NCBI GenBank assembly: GCA_965262785.1
Contig: OZ253559.1
Location: forward strand, 3,348,001 to 3,412,000
DNA from: G965218495 sp965262785
GTDB taxonomy: Bacteria; Bacteroidota; Rhodothermia; Rhodothermales; Bin80
Length of the DNA: 64,000 nucleotides
Reading direction: 5' to 3'
The notes under the pieces were generated by a model that had not been told where the DNA came from, made no database searches, and was given only the letters and a program-made list of their open reading frames with translations. Position 1 is the first letter of the stretch, and each line of letters begins with the position of its first letter. Position numbers and translations under genes: made by a program. Below are positions 44,546 through 51,854 of this stretch, one piece after another.

Positions 44546-45227
44546 ACAGGCTGTGCACCCTGCTGCATATCTCCGCCAAGGCTGCCTCAACGTCGCCCTT
44601 CGCAGCTTTGAACGCTTCCGCGTCAATGGTTAGTGGCGCTCCAATTACCACCAGGGGCGCTCCTATGAGTGGTGCGCGTATGGCTTCTTCGATGGAGAGG
44701 CCGCCAACTGCTTGTACCGGGATGTTGACCGCCTGGACGACGGCTGCTAACTCGTCCATGGGACTGGGGGGCCGCTGTCCTCGTGCCCGGAATCCGCGCC
44801 TTTCATCGTAGCCGATGTGGTGGATGACGAAATCGCATCCCAACGCCTCCAGCATCCGGGCAGCCTGAACCTTATCTGCGCAGCCCAGGCTGTCACCCAT
44901 TACTTGGATTCCGAAGTCTGCGCCTGCTTCTACTACGCGTCGGATCGTTTCTTCATGTGCCCGCGCCATCACGACCACATGTGTAGCGCCAGCCTCGGCC
45001 ATGAGCTCCGCTTCCAGGTAGCCCCCGTCCATCGTCTTTAGGTCCGCCACCAACGGGACCCCTGGAAAGGAGTCCCTGAGCATTCGAATGGCACGAAGCC
45101 CCTCGGCAAGGATCAGGGGCGTTCCGGCCTCCAACCAGTCCACACCCGCGCTGAGCGCCATCGACGCGATGTCCAGCGCTTCCTGGATCGTTGTGACATC
45201 CAAGGAGATCTGGACAACGGGCCGCAT
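44535..45227 (-). CDS. OMP-decarboxylase superfamily protein, 3-hexulose-6-phosphate synthase-like
   Basis: A 230-residue TIM barrel of the HUMPS / OMP-decarboxylase superfamily. It shows QISLDVTTIQEAL (first Asp strand), VDWLEAGTPLI, VPLVADLKTMDGG (D-x-K-x-x-D active-site motif), GATHVVVMARA, DFVIHHIGYDERR and IPVQAVGGLS with phosphate-binding PLVVIGAPLT. HPS condenses formaldehyde with ribulose-5-phosphate; relatives act on 3-keto-gulonate-6-phosphate. No PHI isomerase is nearby, so the substrate may differ. Its ATG lies 4 nt after the PIG-L deacetylase stop, so they are one transcription unit. A TTG 12 nt upstream is an alternative start. Confidence 0.87.
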   Translation of the reverse strand: MRPVVQISLDVTTIQEALDIASMALSAGVDWLEAGTPLILAEGLRAIRMLRDSFPGVPLVADLKTMDGGYLEAELMAEAGATHVVVMARAHEETIRRVVEAGADFGIQVMGDSLGCADKVQAARMLEALGCDFVIHHIGYDERRGFRARGQRPPSPMDELAAVVQAVNIPVQAVGGLSIEEAIRAPLIGAPLVVIGAPLTIDAEAFKAAKGDVEAALAEICSRVHSLSKA

Positions 45228-45231
45228 CGAC

Positions 45232-46134
45232 TTACTCAAAGAATGGGAACAGCGCTTTCAGTTGTTCGTGTGTCGGCTGACTACCGTATTCGGATACCTC
45301 AAACGCCTCGGCAAACTTAAACGCCATGCCGCGCTCTTCACCGTAGTACTCCACTAGCAAATCCCGCCACTGGTTGGCGACCCAGGCATCTCGCTGCTGA
45401 AAACGCTCCGCGATCCACGCCTTGCGCGCTTCTTCTTCCTTTGGCACCTCGTCGTGGTATCCGGCGAGCCAGGCATTCCAGTCAGAAAACTGAGACCGCA
45501 GCGCAGCCATGCAGGCGTATTTCTGATCGCCAACGCCGTCGATGCCAACGATGACGTCAGGCTCAAACGGGTATGGCTTTTGGAAGCGGTCATAGTAGTA
45601 CAGAAACACCGGGTTGTGTTCTACGCGCGGCGTATCCGGCGTGAAGAACGGTACGGTAACCATAAAGGCAGCATCCTGCACGAGGATGGCCGTATACCTG
45701 TGGTCTGGATGGTAGTCATTGGAGCGCGGCCCGAGTACGATATCGGCCTGCCAGTCGCGTATCAGACGTGCGATCTTTTTGCGATTCTCCAGCGTCGGCA
45801 TAAGCTCGCCGTCGTGATTGTCAAGGACGACGGACTCTGCGATCCCCAGGATTTCGCCGCAGTCCTCGACTTCGGCCTTCCGCACTAGCGCCAGAGGGCC
45901 CCCTGCCATTTGGTAGTGACCGATGTCGCCATTGGTCACCGAAACGAACTTCACCTGGTGCCCCATGGCCGCCCACATTGCAGCGGCTCCAGAGGCACGT
46001 ACTTCGCAGTCGTCAGGGTGTGCGCCAAAAGCTATAATTCGTAGGGGTCGATCTTCTTCCTGAGCCCAGACCATCGGCGTAGAAAGGGCCATGATGACCA
46101 CGAGCGCAAAGGTGTATAGAGCGGAATTACGCAT
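45232..46134 (-). CDS. PIG-L family deacetylase, secreted
   Basis: A 300-residue protein with signal peptide (NSALYTFALVVIMALSTPMVWAQ). Zinc-site motifs of LmbE/PIG-L are present: IIAFGAHPDDCEVRASGAAAMWAAMGH (A-H-P-D-D), RSNDYHPDHRYTAILVQD (H-x-D-H), plus FVSVTNGDIGHYQM. Family members remove N-acetyl groups from amino-sugar conjugates; an exported version suggests action on glycans in the periplasm. The ATG at 46134 has GAGGTACATC upstream and fits the signal peptide; the open frame reaches 46347. It is followed 4 nt later by the HPS-like gene and is divergent from the serine hydrolase (52 nt apart). Confidence 0.92.
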   Translation of the reverse strand: MRNSALYTFALVVIMALSTPMVWAQEEDRPLRIIAFGAHPDDCEVRASGAAAMWAAMGHQVKFVSVTNGDIGHYQMAGGPLALVRKAEVEDCGEILGIAESVVLDNHDGELMPTLENRKKIARLIRDWQADIVLGPRSNDYHPDHRYTAILVQDAAFMVTVPFFTPDTPRVEHNPVFLYYYDRFQKPYPFEPDVIVGIDGVGDQKYACMAALRSQFSDWNAWLAGYHDEVPKEEEARKAWIAERFQQRDAWVANQWRDLLVEYYGEERGMAFKFAEAFEVSEYGSQPTHEQLKALFPFFE

Positions 46135-46186
46135 GATGTACCTCATTATCTTGTGAAGCTGTCGCACTTGACGCGCTACCAGACGG

Positions 46187-47509
46187 ATGATACGCCTAAC
46201 GATACTTCTGGCTGTCCTTCTGCCGACACTGCCGGTCCAAGGCCAGCCGTTGTCTGCACAGATCGATTCCATTTTCGCAATGTGGGCCAAGCCGGACGCC
46301 CCCGGCGCTGCCGTGGCTGTCGTGCACCGGGACAGCATCGTACACATGCAGGGTTATGGGATAGCCAACCTTGAGTATGGCGCCGAGATCACTCCGGAAA
46401 CGGTTTTCCTGGTTGCCAGCGTTTCGAAGCAGTTTACGGCATTCGCCATCGCGATGCTCGCCATGCGCGGCGATATCTCGTTGGATGATGATGTCCGCAC
46501 CTACATTCCTGAGCTTCATGCGTTTGAGCCTCAAATTACGATTCGGCACCTGGTGCATCACACCAGCGGGCTGCGCGACGAATTCGGGCTTTTGGCTATG
46601 GCAGGTTACCGCATGGATGACGTGATTTCCAAGGATACCATCTTGAATCTACTCTATCGGCAGCGCAAGCTCAACTTCGAGCCCGGGGAAGAGTACAGCT
46701 ACTGCAATTCCGGCTACACGCTGCTCGCAGAAATTGTCGAGCGCGTGTCGGGGCAGAGTTTTCGGGAGTGGACCGAGGAAAACATCTTTGCGCCGCTCGG
46801 CATGGAGGACTCCCACTTTCGCGATGACCACACCTCTGTCATCCCAAACCGTGCACAGGGTTACGTCACGAGCGACAGCTCGTTCAAGAGCCAAGCTATT
46901 GCCTATTCGAGCGTTGGTGCGAGTGGTCTGTACACCACCGCGCACGATTTGACCCGCTGGACACGGAACTTTAAGACGGCCCAAGTTGGTGGACGCGAAG
47001 TACTTAACCAAGTGCTTCAGCGCGGCGTTCTGAATAGCGGCGACACGCTGGACTACGCCTTTGGGCTGGCGCATAGCCAGTACAAGGGCGAGACGCTGAT
47101 CAGCCATAGCGGTTCGCATCGGGGATTTCGGACATATGTAGCCGGGCTACCTGACCAGGACCTGGCCGTAATCGTTTTGAGCAACCTTGAGGAGTTCCAA
47201 CCTGCTGAAGTCGGACGACGAGTAGTTGACCTATTCCTGGCAAACGACGCCGAGCGTCTGCCCGAGTACGCCGGCTCGTATTACAGTGAAGAGCTTGGGA
47301 CTTGGTACGAAGTAGTCCTGGAAGGCGAAGCGCTCCTAATGATCAATCGCCACGGCGAGCGCATTCCGCTCCAGGAAACAGGTCAGGACACCTTCAGCAC
47401 CAACACCTGGTACATGCCAGTTATCAAATTCACCCGCTCAATGGGTCTAGTCACCGGCATGGAGGCATCCAGCAGCCGGAGCCTCAACGTGGCGTTTGTC
47501 AGGCAGTAG
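46187..47509 (+). CDS. Serine hydrolase, beta-lactamase/class C fold, secreted
   Basis: A 440-residue protein with a short signal (LTILLAVLLPTLPVQGQ). The active-site S-x-x-K is in FLVASVSKQFTAFAIAML, the Y-x-N is in EEYSYCNSGYTLLAEIVE, and a third box HSGSHRGFRTYV (H-S-G in place of K-T-G) lies further on. This is the class C beta-lactamase / D-amino-peptidase / esterase group. The C-terminal 90 residues form a lipocalin-like extension (LPEYAGSYYSEELGTWYEVVLEG). It acts in the periplasm on an ester or amide, not necessarily a beta-lactam. It is divergent from the PIG-L deacetylase. Confidence 0.92.
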   Translation: MIRLTILLAVLLPTLPVQGQPLSAQIDSIFAMWAKPDAPGAAVAVVHRDSIVHMQGYGIANLEYGAEITPETVFLVASVSKQFTAFAIAMLAMRGDISLDDDVRTYIPELHAFEPQITIRHLVHHTSGLRDEFGLLAMAGYRMDDVISKDTILNLLYRQRKLNFEPGEEYSYCNSGYTLLAEIVERVSGQSFREWTEENIFAPLGMEDSHFRDDHTSVIPNRAQGYVTSDSSFKSQAIAYSSVGASGLYTTAHDLTRWTRNFKTAQVGGREVLNQVLQRGVLNSGDTLDYAFGLAHSQYKGETLISHSGSHRGFRTYVAGLPDQDLAVIVLSNLEEFQPAEVGRRVVDLFLANDAERLPEYAGSYYSEELGTWYEVVLEGEALLMINRHGERIPLQETGQDTFSTNTWYMPVIKFTRSMGLVTGMEASSSRSLNVAFVRQ

Positions 47510-47906
47510 AGTGCCAATCGACTCAGAACCGCCACGGGCGGGTCAAGCTGTGCTCTCGATTTGCGCTGAGTAGCCAGCAATCGGTCAGAGACACACGAAA
47601 CCGAGTTAATCCACCATGCGCCCAGCGGCCGCCCCTTGAGGCCAGTCTGAAACCAGCACCAACGGCTAGGCCACTGCCGACCGGGTGTCGCACAGAAAGT
47701 CGTTCAGCTGGACCCGACCTATGCAAGACTCGCGGGTAGTGGTCGCGAGGATTGCTGTAGCTTCACGTCACACCAACGTATCCCGCCGGCGGCTCCGTCA
47801 CGCAGCCTGTTGGCCATGGATTGCACGGATGCCAGGCCAGCGTCGTGCCTTTTAGGCGTTCCAGGCCGGGTTTGGAGGTGTCCGTTGCTATCGGCATAGC
47901 CCCACT
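47510..47906. other. Intergenic region, no supported gene
   Basis: About 400 bases between the serine hydrolase stop and the DUF5615 stop. I see nothing beyond short shadow frames. Confidence 0.5.
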
Positions 47907-48224
47907 TTATATCGGGAATTCCATGTACTGACCTAGCTCAATTTGTTCAATAATATTCAGAATACGTTCAATACGCTGCCCAATTCGCCGCCATGATGCA
48001 GCAAGCAGTACTACGATCGCCAGCTGTCGGTAAGCAAGGTTCTGTCGATAACGACGATTCTGATCTGTCGTGACAAAGAGCCGGCAGCCTTCGTACTCCG
48101 CGCGGGTAAGCGAGGCACCATTACTAAGAGTAGACCACCCTCGTTCTAAGGCCGTGTCCACTTTGTGTCCAGGTAAGCGCTTTCGTAGAGGCACTGGCAC
48201 CTCTTGGTCGAACAGAATTGTCAA
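47907..48224 (-). CDS. DUF5615 PIN-like toxin
   Basis: A 105-residue protein read from a TTG that overlaps the DUF433 stop by 4 nt (TTGA). It begins TILFDQEVPVPLRKRLPGH and continues VDTALERGWSTLSNG, FVTTDQNRRYRQNL, AIVVLLAASW, which is the DUF5615 PIN-like pattern with conserved Asp in LFDQ and TTDQN. PIN-like proteins are metal-dependent RNases, and this one would be the toxin of a two-gene module. The loop between LSNG and FVTTD is a few residues shorter than usual. It is expected to be neutralised by the DUF433 protein. Confidence 0.85.
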   Translation of the reverse strand: MTILFDQEVPVPLRKRLPGHKVDTALERGWSTLSNGASLTRAEYEGCRLFVTTDQNRRYRQNLAYRQLAIVVLLAASWRRIGQRIERILNIIEQIELGQYMEFPI

Positions 48225-48445
48225 GCGACAAATTCCTTTAACGCTTGGGACTGGTGGTCGAGGACACCCTCGACCTGCCATCGCTCCACGCCGGGGAACC
48301 AGTCCAGGAATTGGTCGATCGTCCCTCCGTCTCTGAGATTCTCGAACAGCGTTGCAACGGGTACACGCGTGCCGCGAAACACCCAAGCCCCACCGAGCTT
48401 CTTCGGATCCTGCTCAACGGCAGTGAATGTATTCAAACTACTCAT
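48221..48445 (-). CDS. DUF433 antitoxin
   Basis: A 74-residue protein starting MSSLNTFTAVEQDPKKLGG, then AWVFRGTRVPVATLFENLRDGGTIDQFLDWFPGV and a closing EGVLDHQSQALKEF. This is DUF433, a small HTH protein usually paired with DUF5615. The ATG at 48445 follows AAGAGGTGGCTAC, a strong ribosome site. It lies upstream of the toxin with a 4-nt overlap, in the usual antitoxin-first order, and probably autoregulates the operon. Confidence 0.9.
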   Translation of the reverse strand: MSSLNTFTAVEQDPKKLGGAWVFRGTRVPVATLFENLRDGGTIDQFLDWFPGVERWQVEGVLDHQSQALKEFVA

Positions 48446-48925
48446 GTAGCCACCTCTTGGAGAAAGCCGGTATTCTCTAGGTTCGATTTCGTAATTACAT
48501 GTTTTGCAAAGTACCCGTTTTTCTTGTCGTTTGATCCTCTTCCGGCAGTCGGGCCGCCGCCTCGCGCGCCCCACCTCCATAGGCACTTCCTGACTCGACT
48601 TGCCCCACAGATTGCCAAGAGCCACATGGTGGTTGCTGGATACGTGCATCCAAGAAGCACCGGTGCACGAACAAAAGGGCTGATTCCCGCTCGAAGCGTG
48701 CCCAAAACAGCGCTTACTGTCACCAAATAAATGCTCCAGAAGGCTGGAATCAGCATTTGCATGCTCAGACCGTGACCCATTGGCTGCAGACGCCTCGAAT
48801 CATGGCCATTCAAGACCTTGGCGAGCGATGCGGGCTAGATCTATACCTCGAATGCGTCCGCAGGTGAGTTTACCCACTAAAAAAGGGGTGGAGCCTCACT
48901 GCTTATTGGCACAGAGGGGCTTCGT
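48446..48925. other. Intergenic region with ISL3 relic
   Basis: Apart from the ISL3 end relic at 48832-48895, no gene is supported here. Confidence 0.5.
48832..48895 (+). mobile_element. Relic of ISL3-family IS (transposase 3' end plus terminal repeat)
   Basis: From CTAGATCTATACC onward the sequence follows the 3' end of the intact ISL3 element at 20278-21682 (transposase C-terminus, stop region and terminal repeat ending GGAGCC). There are a one-base insertion and a few substitutions. Only about 60 bases remain; the frame is broken. The other end of the element is not visible nearby. Confidence 0.8.
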
Positions 48926-49729
48926 TTACGGTATTCGGAGCAGGCAGTTTCCCTTGTGCACTGTCGTAATGTGATCAGGAATCCTACTATGATCAAGTAC
49001 CGGCAACTCTAGATTGGTTTTGGTCGTGCTATTCTTGATCAAGAAGGCCAGCAACGTGTCTCTGATGTACGTTAGCGCGTACCAAGTACTGAGATCCATC
49101 TCTTGGAAATCAGGCGACCTCCCGTGGCGAACCAAATCTGCATGCTGTTTGATAAGCGTGTAGATTGCACACTGATTCGTTCCCAGTGATTCGTGCATTT
49201 TCTCCCAATCCCCACCAAAATGCTCACACAGGATCTCCAGTGCCCGGTAACAGTGAAAGGGGGCGTCCTGCGACCAGCGCAGGGCTGTTGTGTAATTCCC
49301 CACGGCCATTCCGAATTGAGTGTTACATACCGACATTTCCGCGACAAGACTAGCAACATTTTTTGCGTCTCTAAACCTCAAATCACCAGCTCTAGGGCCA
49401 AATTTGAGTCTAGGGCCTAATTCCCGTACACAGCCAGCAGAGTCCTCAATCTTGAAAATATGAGTTGAGTAACATAAGCCCTCTGCGAAACTAACCACGG
49501 AAAGCCACATGTCGGCAAAATACTGGGCGGCCCTCAGCACAAGGGTCCGCTGCGCTCGGCTATCAACGCCCTCGTGGGCACTCGGGACATCCAGCTTTAC
49601 ACGCACTATTGAATGCACAATCTCTGTGGTTGAATTCCAGTCTTCTACCTCTAACTGAACTTCAGCCAAGATCAACTCATTGTTCTGTGGGACTAGGTCG
49701 CCAGTACATATGAACACTTCTCGTTGCAT
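48926..49729 (-). CDS. Hypothetical protein in defence island
   Basis: A 267-residue soluble protein starting MQREVFICTGDLVPQNNEL. Beta-rich at first (ILAEVQLEVEDW, HSIVRVKLDVPS), then helical, with APFHCYRALEILCEHFGGDWEKMHESLGTN and IKQHADLVRHGRSPDF. The last part (RALE...ADxxRHG) resembles segments in several uncharacterised HEPN-like proteins, but I would not assign that domain. The frame is open further upstream, but that portion is antisense or frame-shifted IS1595 relic, so I start at 49729 or the ATG at 49744. It is flanked by mobile-element relics on both sides, which suggests horizontal arrival. Confidence 0.6.
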   Translation of the reverse strand: MQREVFICTGDLVPQNNELILAEVQLEVEDWNSTTEIVHSIVRVKLDVPSAHEGVDSRAQRTLVLRAAQYFADMWLSVVSFAEGLCYSTHIFKIEDSAGCVRELGPRLKFGPRAGDLRFRDAKNVASLVAEMSVCNTQFGMAVGNYTTALRWSQDAPFHCYRALEILCEHFGGDWEKMHESLGTNQCAIYTLIKQHADLVRHGRSPDFQEMDLSTWYALTYIRDTLLAFLIKNSTTKTNLELPVLDHSRIPDHITTVHKGNCLLRIP

Positions 49730-49736
49730 TGGAGCA

Positions 49737-50101
49737 CGGTTCATTCCGGCCAGCATGGGTTCAGCCCAAAGTGCAGTATGAACCAAGCCGACTCCTAAGG
49801 GATGCCCAAATCCCTGTGGAGTTTCATTCTGGACATGCCCTTGAGGCTGCTCACCTGAAGGTAATTGCCGATTGCCCACTTCTGCAATGGAATCTTGGTG
49901 TGCGCCAGGATATTTCCGCTGCGCACGCTGAAATAGCCGCGGCATGCTTCGCATGCCCACTTCAAGGGCTTCTGGTTCATGACCAACTGATGCGGTCGCG
50001 GCTGCCGCAATGCGGGCAAACGGGACCCTTCTTGCCTCACGGCACGCCGTCCAGCCATTTCTCGGCTGATTCTTCGTATTCGTACACAGACAGCAGAAAT
50101 G
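49737..50101 (-). pseudogene. IS1595-family transposase relic
   Basis: The minus strand encodes, in pieces, EESAEKWLDGVP, stop, GKKGPVCPHCGSRDR, then after a frameshift WACEACRGYFSVRSGNILA, IPLQKWAIGNYLQVSSLKG, SRMKLHRDLGIP, stop, ESAWFILH. This is the zinc ribbon (CPHC and CEAC) and DNA-binding start of an IS1595/ISXO2 transposase. In-frame stops, a frameshift and loss of the whole DDE part show it is dead. It abuts the N-terminus of the hypothetical gene at 48926-49729 and follows the PARIS-like gene. Confidence 0.85.
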
Positions 50102-50184
50102 CAATACTCAACTGCCCGGTGAGTTTGACCGGAACGCCCTGTGTGCGCACAGAGCAGTCAGTGAACTGGAGTTGCGCAATTAGG

Positions 50185-51828
50185 TCACGGTAGCTCTGGA
50201 ATGCAACTGCGTATTGCCTTGGCTTTGTCACCCGCTGCGTCACTCTTGAGAATCCTTACCAACCAACTCTCGAATTTATCGCGTTTAGTATTCTTCAAAT
50301 GTCGGGCTGCCAACGCCAAAAGCCCCTTGTTGTCGAAGCACGACAAAAGACACCGAATGTCTCTGTCTTTAACCGTACGCTCTATCGTAGCTTTTGCGTC
50401 TGCTGCAATGCTCCCAAGATCGAACCCGGTGATTAGATTATTGTAGTTGGCCACTATGCCTTCGATACTGGAATTCTTGCCCAGGTCAATACTCCTGAGT
50501 AGCCGGTATACACGTCGCTTACAATACCGGGCCACTGCACGGTCAATTTGACTCGAAGCCACCACGAACTTGAATACTTCGCTTTCTAACGCGCTCACTA
50601 GACATTCCAGCTCTGCGCCCGTGTATCCGTCGTGCTTTGCGATGGCACGGCTGACCTCCGGCATCAGAACTAGGTTCTCAATTTCCGCGACTGGTAACAC
50701 CGCAATTCCCAAGCGACCAAGACGTTCAATTTCCTCCTGATTTAAATCGTCCGCATCGACAATACCTGAGCACTCCAACCGCGTTAGCGATGCGTTATTG
50801 CGCATTGATGTTACAGCATGGATTACGTCCTCGCAAGATCCTCTCGGCACCACCAGCCGATTTGGAAAGCAACATCTGTAGAGGGCGCAATCCAAACTGG
50901 AGTCCGTACCCTCGACAAAAATCACTCGATGGCGGCTGCCCAGGATTAGCGTCTCAAGCTCCTCTCCAAACCCAGTTTCGCCAGTTACTTGTTTGATCTC
51001 CCATTTTTGCCCTGGTCCATATTCGCGAAGGACAAACTTCTGGCCGACTCGTGCCACTGCAAACTCCAAATCGTGAGTAATGAAAACAAATGCACAGTCT
51101 GACCGCACAGACTCCAATTCATCCCAAAGTCTCGCCATGATCGAGCGATGGACATGAAGTTCGGGCTCGTCGATGATTAGTAGCGATTTATCCTTCGCCA
51201 TTAATGCTTGGCCAATCAGGTAGAAAACCGCACGTTCCCCGTCGCTCATCTCCGATGCGGAAAATATCGAGTCAGTACCCGAAATCGAGACCCTGATATC
51301 ATCGCCACTTACCTTGAGTCTCCGTCCTGGAAATAACCGCTCCCATACGCTGCATAGTAGTTCGAATTTCGTTGCCTCTACAGAACCGGAATCTTTTGCC
51401 CGAGCTCGTTTGTGGCTCGTTAGGGCCGTGTTTGTTTGCTCTGCGTAGAGTGCCTGAACTAAGTAGTCAAAGTCATTCAGCAATATCACGGCCGCTTTAT
51501 CCTGCCATCTGTGCCCGCTTCGGACGGACTTAGCATTGGGGCCGGTCGCCTTAGCATAGCCCACCCTCAATTTTGCCAATGCGGCTTCCTCCGAAATCTT
51601 GACAACACCTGGGTTTAGCGTAAGTGCTCGGTGCGCCGAAATTCGATGGGCGATGAGGCCTTGGTTTTCCTCAATGTACACAGCTAGTCGCGTCTTCCCG
51701 CTGCCATTCGCTCCGCAAAAAAATACCGAAGCTCCAGCCTCTAAGCTGACTTCGTTGACACCCTGCTTGCTTGCTTGGAATCGAAAACTTGAATGGCATT
51801 TTGATTCAATGTTCGTCCGCCAAACCAC
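50185..51828 (-). CDS. Single-chain ATPase-TOPRIM (AAA + DUF4435) protein, PARIS-like
   Basis: A 547-residue protein with two parts. Residues 1-280 are an ABC/AAA ATPase: Walker A FFCGANGSGKTRL near 41, signature FSASEMSDGERAVFYL near 196, Walker B SLLIIDEPELHVH near 216, and His switch FVFITHDLEFAVA near 247. Residues about 295-460 are DUF4435/TOPRIM-like, with HRVIFVEGTDSSLD (Glu-Gly...Asp), CSGIVDADDLNQEE (DxDD) and LPVAEIENLVLMPE. In PARIS, AriA is the ATPase and AriB the DUF4435 effector; fused versions exist. It probably senses a phage anti-restriction protein and triggers abortive infection, which fits the adjacent restriction enzyme. It starts at GTG 51828, 26 bases after the restriction gene stop. 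Confidence 0.82.
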   Translation of the reverse strand: MVWRTNIESKCHSSFRFQASKQGVNEVSLEAGASVFFCGANGSGKTRLAVYIEENQGLIAHRISAHRALTLNPGVVKISEEAALAKLRVGYAKATGPNAKSVRSGHRWQDKAAVILLNDFDYLVQALYAEQTNTALTSHKRARAKDSGSVEATKFELLCSVWERLFPGRRLKVSGDDIRVSISGTDSIFSASEMSDGERAVFYLIGQALMAKDKSLLIIDEPELHVHRSIMARLWDELESVRSDCAFVFITHDLEFAVARVGQKFVLREYGPGQKWEIKQVTGETGFGEELETLILGSRHRVIFVEGTDSSLDCALYRCCFPNRLVVPRGSCEDVIHAVTSMRNNASLTRLECSGIVDADDLNQEEIERLGRLGIAVLPVAEIENLVLMPEVSRAIAKHDGYTGAELECLVSALESEVFKFVVASSQIDRAVARYCKRRVYRLLRSIDLGKNSSIEGIVANYNNLITGFDLGSIAADAKATIERTVKDRDIRCLLSCFDNKGLLALAARHLKNTKRDKFESWLVRILKSDAAGDKAKAIRSCIPELP

Positions 51829-51854
51829 GTGAAAAACATGCCGTGGCGCCTACG

